In this document: one piece after another, positions 26,151-33,837 of the stretch | How positions within the stretch are numbered: position 1 is the first letter of the stretch | Layout of the letters: every line of letters starts with the position of its first letter | Assembly (NCBI RefSeq): GCF_000473265.1 | Contig: NZ_KI421511.1 | Span: forward strand, 5,238,785-5,302,784 | DNA from: Amycolatopsis thermoflava N1165 | GTDB taxonomy: Bacteria > Actinomycetota > Actinomycetes > Mycobacteriales > Pseudonocardiaceae | Length of the DNA: 64,000 bases | Direction: 5' to 3' | Program-made: the position numbers and the translations under genes | Notes under the pieces: model-generated | Databases searched by the model: none | What the model saw: the letters and a program-made list of their open reading frames with translations, nothing else | Told to the model about the DNA's origin: nothing

Positions 26151-26201
26151 TTACCAACACTCGCTTTCCCAACGCACGAAACGGAAGTGAAGTTCCTTCA
26201 T
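26151..26201 (-). CDS. 16-aa upstream ORF (leader-peptide candidate) of htpX
   Basis: ATG 26201 to TAA 26151-26153, preceded by GGAG. The peptide is MKELHFRFVRWESECW. Its stop is followed after 15 bases by the htpX GTG, and the htpX Shine-Dalgarno GGAGG begins right after the TAA. The codons are less GC-biased than surrounding genes (AAG GAA CTT, CGT, TGT). A tiny ORF with two Trp and one Cys codon near its end, directly before a stress gene, fits translational coupling or ribosome-dependent attenuation. Not proven. Confidence 0.4.
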   Translation of the reverse strand: MKELHFRFVRWESECW

Positions 26202-26277
26202 GATCTCCGCGCGCGCCGGTGAGCACTCCGGGTTACCGTTCGACCCGCGTACCCCAAACATCGCGGGGAGGTCGGTC

Positions 26278-27219
26278 ATGGGCGCCGCCGGGGTCAGCCG
26301 CCGCACGGTGTTCGGCCTGGTCACGACCGCGGCGCTGCTCGGGCTGCCGTCCCCGGCCCGCGCGGCGCCGCCGCTGACGTCGATCCCGGTCGGGAGGCGG
26401 CCGCAGGCGGTCGCGGTGAACCCGGTCACCGGCGTCTGCCACGTCGCGAACACGGCGGACCGGACGGTTTCGGTGATCGTCCAGGGGCGCACCGTGGCGA
26501 CCGTCCCGGCCGGGGGCGTCCCGGCCGACCTGGCCGTCGACGAGCGCACCGGCCTGGTCTACGTCGCCAACCGCACGCCGGGCACCACCGCGGTCCTCGA
26601 CGGCGGGCGGGTCACCAACGTCGTCGCGTCCGGCCCCGGACCCGCGGCGCTCGCCCTCGACCCGGATACATACCGGCTGTATGTCGCGTCCGGCGAGACC
26701 GGCGCCGTGCGCGTGCTCGACCTCTTCGGAGGCGCGCTCGCGGCGACCATCGAAGCCCCCGGCCGGGGGTTCAGCAGCGCCGCCATCGACGGGCGGACCG
26801 GGTACTTCGCCAGCCTCCACACCGGCACCGTCGAGGTCCTCGACCTGGACACCGGGCGCTTCACCGCGAGCATCCCGGTCGGGGACGGGCCTGCCGGGCT
26901 CGCCGTCCACCACGACACCGGCACGGTGTACGTCGCGAATTCCGGCATCCACCACCTGTCGGTCGTCGACGGCACTCAGACCCGCACGATCCTGCTGCGC
27001 AGCGAGGCGTCCTCGGTCGCGGTGCACCAGGCCAGCCACACCGTCTACGCCAACGGCGGCCCGGACGGGCTCGTCCGCATCGACGGCACCCGCGGCGAGA
27101 TCACCGGCGAACTCGCGCTCGGCATCAACCCGGGGCAGGTCGCCGTCGACCAGCGCACCGGCGCCGTGCACGTCACCGATCCCCTGCACGACCGCCTGCA
27201 CGTGATCACCGGATTCTGA
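26278..27219 (+). CDS. Tat-exported YncE/YVTN-type beta-propeller protein
   Basis: 313 residues, ATG 26278 with GGGGAGG. The N-terminus has a twin-arginine signal (VSRRTVFGLVTTAALLG) ending near ARAAP. The mature part is built of about seven 40-residue repeats of the type GPAALALDPDTYRLYVAS and GPAGLAVHHDTGTVYVAN, the YVTN/NHL-like propeller blades. No catalytic residues stand out; such proteins bind other proteins or nucleic acids outside the cell or store structural information. A TetR-operator-like sequence falls inside the gene (26666-26686). Confidence 0.85.
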   Translation: MGAAGVSRRTVFGLVTTAALLGLPSPARAAPPLTSIPVGRRPQAVAVNPVTGVCHVANTADRTVSVIVQGRTVATVPAGGVPADLAVDERTGLVYVANRTPGTTAVLDGGRVTNVVASGPGPAALALDPDTYRLYVASGETGAVRVLDLFGGALAATIEAPGRGFSSAAIDGRTGYFASLHTGTVEVLDLDTGRFTASIPVGDGPAGLAVHHDTGTVYVANSGIHHLSVVDGTQTRTILLRSEASSVAVHQASHTVYANGGPDGLVRIDGTRGEITGELALGINPGQVAVDQRTGAVHVTDPLHDRLHVITGF

Positions 27220-27243
27220 TTTTCCCCGCGCGGCACCGGGTAC
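27218..27243 (+). promoter_or_regulatory. Possible sigma-B-like promoter for a leaderless LLM gene
   Basis: GATT at 27218, a 16-base spacer and GGGTAC at 27238-27243 resemble GNNT-N14/16-GGGTAC. The ATG is only ten bases past the -10 hexamer and no Shine-Dalgarno sequence precedes it, which would fit a leaderless transcript. Confidence 0.3.
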
Positions 27244-27252
27244 CAGAAACCC

Positions 27253-28125
27253 ATGAAACTCGGACTGCAGATCCCCGACTTCACCTGGCCGAACGGACCC
27301 GCCGCGCTGGGCCGCGAACTCGCCGAGGTCGCCCGCGCCGCCGACGACGCCGGATTCGACTACCTCGCCGTGATGGACCACTTCTTCCAGATCCGCGGCG
27401 TCGGCCCCACCGAGAACGACATGCTCGAGGCCTACACGACCCTCGGCTACCTCGCCGCGCACACCCGGCGCGCCAAGCTGCTCACCGTCATCACCGGCGT
27501 CCTCTACCGCCAGCCCGGCGTGCTGGCCAAGGCCGTCACCACCCTCGACGTCCTCTCCGGCGGCCGGGCGATGCTCGGCATCGGCGCCGGCTGGAACGAG
27601 GAGGAGTCCCGCGGCCTCGGGTTTCCGTTCCCGCCCACCGCGGAACGCTTCCAGATGCTCGAAGAAACCCTGCAGTACGTGCTGCGGATGTGGTCGGACG
27701 ACGACGGCCCGTTCTCCAGCGCGCACATCGAGGCCGAGCGGTTGCTCAACGTTCCGCAGGCGCTGTCCACACCGCACCCGCCGATCATGGTCGGCGGCAG
27801 CGGCGAGAAGAAGACCCTGCGGTTCGTCGCGAAATACGCCGACGCCTGCAACATCTTCGACGGGCCGGAACTCGAACACAAACTCGACGTCCTGCGCGCG
27901 CATTGCGAATCCGAAGGACGCGATTACGACGAAATCACCAAAACCGTCTACCACCCGCTGAACATCGGCCCGGACGGCAAGAAGAGCGGGGAACTCAAGA
28001 CCGAACTGAGCCGGCTGGCCGGCCTCGGGATCGACGGCGTGATCGGCTCCGTTCCGGGGATTCCGGATCTCCGCCTGATCGACGTCTTCGCCGAGGACGT
28101 CATCCCCTTCGCCGAAGCGCTGTGA
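27253..28125 (+). CDS. LLM class F420-dependent oxidoreductase
   Basis: 290 residues (MKLGLQIPDFTWPNGPAALG). Luciferase-like monooxygenase TIM barrel, recognised by AADDAGFDYLAVMDHFFQI, LLTVITGVLYRQPGVLAKAV, TLDVLSGGRAMLGIGAGWNE and PPIMVGGSGEKKTLR. The wording is that of the F420-dependent subgroup (TIGR03560-like). The physiological substrate is unknown. The gene stands alone with a hairpin after it at 28142-28166. No ribosome-binding site is seen before the ATG, see the promoter entry. Confidence 0.88.
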   Translation: MKLGLQIPDFTWPNGPAALGRELAEVARAADDAGFDYLAVMDHFFQIRGVGPTENDMLEAYTTLGYLAAHTRRAKLLTVITGVLYRQPGVLAKAVTTLDVLSGGRAMLGIGAGWNEEESRGLGFPFPPTAERFQMLEETLQYVLRMWSDDDGPFSSAHIEAERLLNVPQALSTPHPPIMVGGSGEKKTLRFVAKYADACNIFDGPELEHKLDVLRAHCESEGRDYDEITKTVYHPLNIGPDGKKSGELKTELSRLAGLGIDGVIGSVPGIPDLRLIDVFAEDVIPFAEAL

Positions 28126-28141
28126 ACCGGCGCCGCGCCGG

Positions 28142-28166
28142 GCGGTTTCTTCCCCGCGGAAACCGC
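28142..28166 (+). terminator. Terminator after the LLM gene
   Basis: GCGGTTTC and GAAACCGC form an 8-bp stem with a 9-base loop, 17 bp downstream of the stop codon. Confidence 0.55.
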
Positions 28167-28260
28167 ACCGGGTAAGCGGTTTTCCAGGCGCCGACCGCCG
28201 TAACGATCTCCGCCCGCCCGCCGACCTCTGGGGCAAGCCGGTGGCGGCGGGAGGATTTCC

Positions 28261-29577
28261 ATGAGGATCAGTGTCTTCGGGCTCGGCTACGTCGGATGCG
28301 TGTCGGCCGCGTGCCTCGCCGGCGAGGGGCACGAGGTGATCGGGGTCGACATCAACCCCGTGAAGATCGACCTCGTCCGCCGGGGGAATGCGCCGGTGGT
28401 CGAGGAACGCATCGGCGAACTCACCGCCGCCGTCGTGGCCAGCGGCGCGTTGCGGGCCACGACGAACGTCGCGGAGGCGATCGCGGGCAGCGAGATCTCG
28501 CTGGTCTGCGTCGGCACCCCGTCCGCCCCCAACGGCAGCCTGTCGACCGCCTTCCTGGAGCGCGTCACCGAGGAGATCGGCGGCGCGCTCGCGGGCAAAA
28601 CCGGTCGGCATACGGTCGTATTCCGCAGCACGATGCTGCCCGGCACCTGCCTCGACCTGCTGGTGCCGATCCTGGAGAAGGCCTCCGGGCTGACCGCGGG
28701 CGTGCACTTCGGCGTCGCGGTGAACCCCGAGTTCCTGCGGGAAGGCAGCAGCGTCAAGGACTTCTTCGACCCGCCGAAGACGGTGATCGGCGAGCTGGAC
28801 ACCGCCAGCGGCGACGCCGTCGCCAAGCTGTACGAGGGCCTGCCCGGCGACGTCTTCCGCGTGCCCATCCCGGTCGCGGAGATGACCAAGTACGCCGACA
28901 ACGCCTTCCACGGTCTCAAGATCGGGTTCGCCAACGAGCTCGGCGCGATCTGCCGCGCCCTCGGCCTGGACTCGCACCGCGTGATGGACGTGTTCCTCGC
29001 CGACCGCAAGCTCAACGTCAGCCCCGCCTACCTGCGGCCCGGGTTCGCGTTCGGTGGCTCGTGCCTGCCCAAGGACCTGCGCGGCCTGGTCTACGCCGCG
29101 CACCGCGCCGACGTTTCGGTGCCGCTGCTGTCGCACGTGCTGCCCTCCAACGAGGAGCACCTGCGCCGCGCGTTCGACCTGGTCGCGCGCACCGGCAAAC
29201 GGCGAATCGGCCTGTTCGGCCTGTCCTTCAAGCCGGGCACCGACGACCTGCGCGAGAGCCCGCTCGTCGAACTCGCCGAACGCCTGCTGGGCAAGGGCTA
29301 CGACCTCAAGATCTACGACGCGAACGTCAGCCTGTCGCGGCTGATGGGCGCCAACCGCGAGTACATCGAGAGCCGCCTGCCGCACCTCGGCCAGCTGCTC
29401 GCCGGCAGCGTCGACGAGGTGCTCGACCACGCCGAGGTGTGCCTCATCGGCAGCACCGACCCGGTCGTGCTCGCGGCGCTGCCCAGGGCGGGCGACCGCA
29501 CGCTGATCGACCTCGTCCGCCTGCCCGACGCCGCCGTGCGCCGCACCGAAGAAGGATACGTCGGCCTTGCCTGGTAA
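28261..29577 (+). CDS. AlgD-like nucleotide-sugar 6-dehydrogenase (GDP-mannose 6-dehydrogenase type)
   Basis: 438 residues beginning with the NAD-binding FGLGYVGCVSAACLAGEGHE. It has HTVVFRSTMLPGTCLDLLVP, VNPEFLREGSSVKDF, the catalytic cysteine in FAFGGSCLPKDLRGL and LSFKPGTDDLRESPLVELAE. The phrases GGSCLPKD and ANREYIESRLPHL match GDP-mannose dehydrogenases (AlgD) better than UDP-glucose dehydrogenases, which usually read GGSCFPKD. The enzyme would make a sugar nucleotide uronic acid. It opens the polysaccharide locus, and the next gene starts inside its last codons. Confidence 0.85.
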   Translation: MRISVFGLGYVGCVSAACLAGEGHEVIGVDINPVKIDLVRRGNAPVVEERIGELTAAVVASGALRATTNVAEAIAGSEISLVCVGTPSAPNGSLSTAFLERVTEEIGGALAGKTGRHTVVFRSTMLPGTCLDLLVPILEKASGLTAGVHFGVAVNPEFLREGSSVKDFFDPPKTVIGELDTASGDAVAKLYEGLPGDVFRVPIPVAEMTKYADNAFHGLKIGFANELGAICRALGLDSHRVMDVFLADRKLNVSPAYLRPGFAFGGSCLPKDLRGLVYAAHRADVSVPLLSHVLPSNEEHLRRAFDLVARTGKRRIGLFGLSFKPGTDDLRESPLVELAERLLGKGYDLKIYDANVSLSRLMGANREYIESRLPHLGQLLAGSVDEVLDHAEVCLIGSTDPVVLAALPRAGDRTLIDLVRLPDAAVRRTEEGYVGLAW

Positions 29578-30745
29578 AGCCCTGATCCTCGTCGAGAACC
29601 TGTCCGTGCCCTTCGACCGGCGGGTCTGGCAGGAAAGCACCACCCTGCGCGACGCCGGGTGGGAGGTGCACGTCATCTGTCCACAGGGGACGAAGCGGGA
29701 CACCGAGCCGGAAGCCGTGATCGACGGCGTGCGCATCCACCGCTACCCGCTCACGGCGGCGACCGGCGGGCCGGCCGGTTACCTGCAGGAGTACGGATCC
29801 GCGTTGTGGCACACGTTCCGGCTGGCCCGCAAGATCGGCCCGGTGGACGTCGTGCACGCGTGCAACCCGCCCGACCTGCTCTTCCTCGTCGCGCGGATGC
29901 TCAAGCGGCGGGGCGCGAAGTTCGTCTTCGACCAGCACGACCTGGTGCCGGAGCTGTACCTGTCGCGGTTCGACCGCGGGAAAGACCTGCTCTACCGCGG
30001 CGTGTGCGCGCTGGAGCGGGCCACCTACCGGGCCGCGGACGTGGTGATCGCTACGAACGAGAGCTACCGCGACGTGGCGCTCACCCGTGGCGGCAAGCGG
30101 CCCGAGGACGTGTTCGTGGTCCGCAGCGCCCCGGTCGTGGACCGGTTCCGGCAGGTGCCGCCGGAACCGGAACTCAAGCGCGGCAAGCCGAACATGCTGT
30201 GCTACCTGGGCGTGATGGGCCCGCAGGACGGGGTCGACTACGCCCTCCGCGCGCTCGCGAAGCTGCGGGACGACCTGGGCCGCACGGACTGGCACGCGGT
30301 GTTCGTCGGCAGCGGGGACGCGTTCGACGCGATGGTCGCGTTGTCGAAAGATCTCCACCTGGACGACCAGGTCGAGTTCACCGGCCGCATCCCGGACGCG
30401 GACCTGGTCCGCTGTCTGTCCACAGCGGACATCTGCCTCGCGCCGGACCCGCTGAACCCGCTCAACGACGTGTCGACCATGAACAAGATCATGGAGTACA
30501 TGGCGATGAGCCGTCCGATCGTGTCGTTCGAGCTCCGTGAGGCACGGGTTTCCGCCGGTGGGGCGGCGGTTTACGCGCCCGCCAACGACGAGCTCGAGTT
30601 CGCCAAGCTGACCGCCAGGCTGATGGACGACCCGGCCGAGCGGAAGCGGATGGGCGAACTGGGCGCGGCACGCGTGGCGGGACCGTTGTCGTGGGCCAAT
30701 TCGGCGAAGGCGTTGCTCGCGGCGTACGCCGCGACCGGGCGGTGA
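29567..30745 (+). CDS. GT4-family glycosyltransferase
   Basis: 392 residues using TTG 29567 as start, overlapping the previous gene by 11 bp, with GAAGGA upstream. The GT-B fold is shown by LILVENLSVPFDRRVWQE (acceptor-side loop) and FVFDQHDLVPELYLSRFD. The donor-side EX7E-like motif lies in NDVSTMNKIMEYMAMSRPIV followed by SFELREARVSAGGAAVY. The opening resembles WbuB-type transferases of surface polysaccharide clusters. Sugar specificity cannot be read. It is co-transcribed with the dehydrogenase. Confidence 0.88.
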   Translation: MPGKALILVENLSVPFDRRVWQESTTLRDAGWEVHVICPQGTKRDTEPEAVIDGVRIHRYPLTAATGGPAGYLQEYGSALWHTFRLARKIGPVDVVHACNPPDLLFLVARMLKRRGAKFVFDQHDLVPELYLSRFDRGKDLLYRGVCALERATYRAADVVIATNESYRDVALTRGGKRPEDVFVVRSAPVVDRFRQVPPEPELKRGKPNMLCYLGVMGPQDGVDYALRALAKLRDDLGRTDWHAVFVGSGDAFDAMVALSKDLHLDDQVEFTGRIPDADLVRCLSTADICLAPDPLNPLNDVSTMNKIMEYMAMSRPIVSFELREARVSAGGAAVYAPANDELEFAKLTARLMDDPAERKRMGELGAARVAGPLSWANSAKALLAAYAATGR

Positions 30746-30847
30746 ATCCCTGACCGGCACCCGCCGCGGCTCGTCGGAAAAACGCCTGGTCGCGTTTTGA
30801 ACAAGCCGGTAACCAATCCGGGAATCGCCGCGACGTGGTTTGTGAAA

Positions 30848-30869
30848 GCCCATCCGTTCGCGGACGGGC
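30848..30869 (+). other. UUCG-tetraloop hairpin in the leader of the chain-length operon
   Basis: GCCCATCCG-TTCG-CGGACGGGC forms a 9-bp stem with one A-C mismatch and a stable TTCG loop, about 30-50 bp before the TTG start at 30897. It could stabilise the mRNA 5' end or act as a weak attenuator. Confidence 0.3.
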
Positions 30870-30896
30870 GGCATCCATGAGAGGGGGACCGGGGCG

Positions 30897-32237
30897 TTGA
30901 ACGACGACACCGTCCGTCTGTCCATGATCGGCAGGATCGTGCGCCGCCGCTGGCGTGTCCTCGCCGCCCTCGCCGTCCTCGGCGCGCTCGTTGGGGCCGG
31001 CGCCTCATTGATCTTCTCCCCCGGCTACAAAACGACTTCGCAGGTGTTGTTGCAGGGCGCGCCCGATTCCAGCGAGCTGATGACCGAAACGCAGATCGCG
31101 ACCAGCTCGGTGGTGCTGGACCGCACCGCGCAGGCGCTGGCCTGGGGCGTGTCCGGGGCCGAGCTGCACGACTCGGTGAGCGCGGCCGCGGCCGACGGCA
31201 ACATCGTGGGGATCACGGCCGAGGCGGAGACCCCGGAGAAGGCGCAGCTGCTGGCCGACCAGGTCGCCAAGGAGTACGTCAACTACTCCTCCCAGCTGAT
31301 CGGCAGCACCGCGGACGCGGCCAGCCAGATCCGCCAGGAGCAGGAGGACGCGCTGCGCCGCCAGGTGCAGGAGACCAACGACCGCATCACCGACCTGTCC
31401 CGCCGCGTGCAGGGCGTGACGGTGGAGAGCGTCGAGGTGCGCACCCAGCTGGAGACGCTGCGGACGGCGCTGACCGAGGCGATGGCCAAGCTCGACCAGC
31501 TCGACGGCGGCGGCCGCCAGGCGCAGGTGGTCGTGATGGGCTCCGCCGAGCTGCCGGCTTCCCCCGCCCCGCCGACGATGATCCACTTCGTCGCGGGCGG
31601 CGCGCTCGTGTTCTTCCTGCTCGGCGTGCTCGGCCACCTGGTCGGCGCCCGCACCGACCGGCGGCTGCGCAACGAGGCCGAGATCGCGGCGGCGGTCGGC
31701 GGGCCGCTGCTGGGCAGCGTGGACGTGCCGGTGACGCCGGAGCACGCGCCCGCCCGCCCCGATGCGCGCTGGTGGGCCAGGCTGCTCAAGACCGACGAAC
31801 CGTGGAACCTGCCGGAGCTCAACGCCTCCGCGGACGCGGCCAGCCGCGAAATCCGGTACCGCCGCGTGCTCTCCCGCCTCGGTGACGGCTCCGGCGTGTT
31901 CTCGCGGGTGCTGGTGCTGGCCGCGCAGGACGACCCGGTGGCCAGGACCGCTGTCGCGCAGCTGGCCGCCGCCGGCCACGGCGGACGCCCCGAGCTGCGC
32001 GTGGCGCTGATCGACCCCGAGCGGCCGACGGTGCCGGACGACCGCGAGGCCGCCGGTGTCCTCGTGGTGGTGTCCAGCGGGACCAGGACGGGCTGGGAGC
32101 TCGTCGCGATCACCGAGGCCGCCGCCGACGCCGGGCAGCGGGTGCTGGGCGCCGTCGTCGCCCAGCGCACGGCCGCGGTCCCCGAGCCGGGCGGCACGCA
32201 CACCGCAGGTGACGAAGCATTGGCAGGTTCAGCGTGA
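30897..32237 (+). CDS. Wzz/KpsE-like polysaccharide chain-length determinant (first copy)
   Basis: 446 residues, TTG start at 30897 after GAGAGGGGG. An N-terminal Wzz domain has its first membrane helix at 18-40 (RVLAALAVLGALVGAGASLI). A long coiled coil (about 140-200, QIRQEQEDALRRQVQETNDR) and the second membrane helix (HFVAGGALVFFLLGVLGHLV, about 223-242) follow. The cytoplasmic C-terminal region looks like a remnant of a bacterial tyrosine-kinase or MinD-like fold but has no Walker A. Such proteins set the length of exported polysaccharide. GTGA overlap with the second copy. Confidence 0.82.
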   Translation: MNDDTVRLSMIGRIVRRRWRVLAALAVLGALVGAGASLIFSPGYKTTSQVLLQGAPDSSELMTETQIATSSVVLDRTAQALAWGVSGAELHDSVSAAAADGNIVGITAEAETPEKAQLLADQVAKEYVNYSSQLIGSTADAASQIRQEQEDALRRQVQETNDRITDLSRRVQGVTVESVEVRTQLETLRTALTEAMAKLDQLDGGGRQAQVVVMGSAELPASPAPPTMIHFVAGGALVFFLLGVLGHLVGARTDRRLRNEAEIAAAVGGPLLGSVDVPVTPEHAPARPDARWWARLLKTDEPWNLPELNASADAASREIRYRRVLSRLGDGSGVFSRVLVLAAQDDPVARTAVAQLAAAGHGGRPELRVALIDPERPTVPDDREAAGVLVVVSSGTRTGWELVAITEAAADAGQRVLGAVVAQRTAAVPEPGGTHTAGDEALAGSA

Positions 32238-33835
32238 CGACACCGGACAGCAACCAGAACACGCAACCACTGCTCGACCTGCAGCGGGTGCTGATCGCGA
32301 TCCGGCGACGGCGCCGCCTGTGGCTCTCCGCCGCGGTGCTGGGGCTGCTCGCGGGCGCGGCGCTGGCGGTCGTGTCGCCGACCCCGCCGACGGCGGTGAC
32401 CCGGCTGCTCGTGCTGCACGCCGAGGACGCCCCGAACGACAGCGGCACGCTCATCAAGACCGACGTGGCCATCCTCGAAACCACCCGGATCGCCGGGGCG
32501 GCGCTGCAGCGGCTCGGCTCGCCGGAGCCGCCGGAGAAGTTCGTCAAGTCCTACACCGGCGCCGGGCTGACCAACAACGTGCTGGAACTCCAGGTCACGG
32601 CCCGCAGCTACGGCGAGGCCGTCGCCAAGGCGCAGGCGCTCGCGGACGCGTTCATCGCCGACCACGGCCAGCGCATGCAGGCCGCGGCGGACGCGGAGGC
32701 GCAGGCCCTGCTGGGGCAACGCGACCAGATCCAGACCGAGCTGACCGAGGTCGACCGGCAGATCGCCTCGTCGGCGAGCCGCAACAGCCAGATCGGCCCG
32801 GCCGAGCTGCAGTCGCTCTACGCCCGGCGCGCCGACCTGACCTCGCGGGTCTCCGACTTCACCAACCAGGCCAACGAGGCGAAGATCGGCACGCCGCAGC
32901 TGGCCGCGGGCACGCAGATCGTCGACGCGCCACGCGCGGTCGTCGAGTCACCGCTGACCCCGATGGTCACCAACGCCGGCATCGGGCTCGGGTTCGGGCT
33001 CGTCGCCGGGCTGGGCCTGGCCGCGGTGATGAGCGTGGTGCGGGACCGGCCGCTGCTGCGGCGGGAGATCGCCACGCACCTCGGCGCGTCCGTCATCGCG
33101 CAGCTGCCGAAGCCCCGGCGGGGGCCGTGGGGAGGCGCCGCCGCGCAACGGGACCGGGTCGCGGCGACCCTGGCCCGCGCGGTCGGCGAGAGCGGCAACG
33201 TGTCCGTCCTCGAACTCGGCTGCCCGCGGGTGGCCGCCATGCTCGCGCTGGACGTGGCCCGGCACCTGGACGGTCCGGTCGTGGTCGTGGACGACCTGCC
33301 GCACCGCGACGTCACCGCGCTCTCCGGCGAGGTGGGTGAGGGTGTGCGGATCGTCGACGGCAGCACGGCCGAGAAGGCCCGCATCGGGGTCGGGTCGGTG
33401 TCGCCCGGGACGGCGTGGACCGACCTGCGCCGGCTGGGCGCGGAAACCGTGCTGGTGGTCCGGGCGGGCAAGGCGGACGCGGCGTGGCTGCACACCGTCG
33501 CCCGCCAGCTGGCCGACCTGGGCATCCCGATCATCGGCATCGTGCTCGTGGCGCCGGATCCGCGCGACCGCACGGACGGGACGCTGTGGGACGGGCTGCA
33601 CACCGCGCTGCGCGGCCGGGCGGCGTTCGCCGAGGCGCGGCCCGCCAACGGCAGCGCCAACGTCGACGACCACCCGACGAAGTGGTTCGCGCCGATCCCC
33701 TCGGCCGCGGGGCGGGGCGAGCAGACCGTGACGCTCCAGCCGGTGCACGCCGACCTGCCGACGAAGCAGTTCACGCCGGTCGACGCCCCGGAGGCACACG
33801 TGAACGGCAAGCTGCCCCTCGATCGCGAAGGCTGA
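32234..33835 (+). CDS. Wzz-like chain-length determinant (second copy)
   Basis: 533 residues from GTG 32234. The topology matches the previous protein: first helix about 31-48 (LWLSAAVLGLLAGAALAVVS), extracytoplasmic coiled coil with QALLGQRDQIQTELTEVDRQ, second helix about 243-265 (NAGIGLGFGLVAGLGLAAVM). The cytoplasmic domain, about 260 residues, has a Rossmann-like pattern (VSVLELGCPRVAAMLALDVA, VVVVDDLP) but no P-loop, so kinase activity is unlikely. Two different tandem chain-length proteins may form a hetero-complex. The 3' end encodes two similar motifs, HPTKWFAPIP and LPTKQFTPVD. Confidence 0.8.
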   Translation: MTTPDSNQNTQPLLDLQRVLIAIRRRRRLWLSAAVLGLLAGAALAVVSPTPPTAVTRLLVLHAEDAPNDSGTLIKTDVAILETTRIAGAALQRLGSPEPPEKFVKSYTGAGLTNNVLELQVTARSYGEAVAKAQALADAFIADHGQRMQAAADAEAQALLGQRDQIQTELTEVDRQIASSASRNSQIGPAELQSLYARRADLTSRVSDFTNQANEAKIGTPQLAAGTQIVDAPRAVVESPLTPMVTNAGIGLGFGLVAGLGLAAVMSVVRDRPLLRREIATHLGASVIAQLPKPRRGPWGGAAAQRDRVAATLARAVGESGNVSVLELGCPRVAAMLALDVARHLDGPVVVVDDLPHRDVTALSGEVGEGVRIVDGSTAEKARIGVGSVSPGTAWTDLRRLGAETVLVVRAGKADAAWLHTVARQLADLGIPIIGIVLVAPDPRDRTDGTLWDGLHTALRGRAAFAEARPANGSANVDDHPTKWFAPIPSAAGRGEQTVTLQPVHADLPTKQFTPVDAPEAHVNGKLPLDREG

Positions 33836-33837
33836 CC

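Noticed and set aside
26233..29736. 1167-codon minus-strand open frame opposite the beta-propeller, LLM, dehydrogenase and glycosyltransferase genes
   Set aside because: It is a high-GC antisense shadow. The translation is Arg/Gly/Val/Asp-rich without domains, and the plus-strand genes beneath it have clear families.
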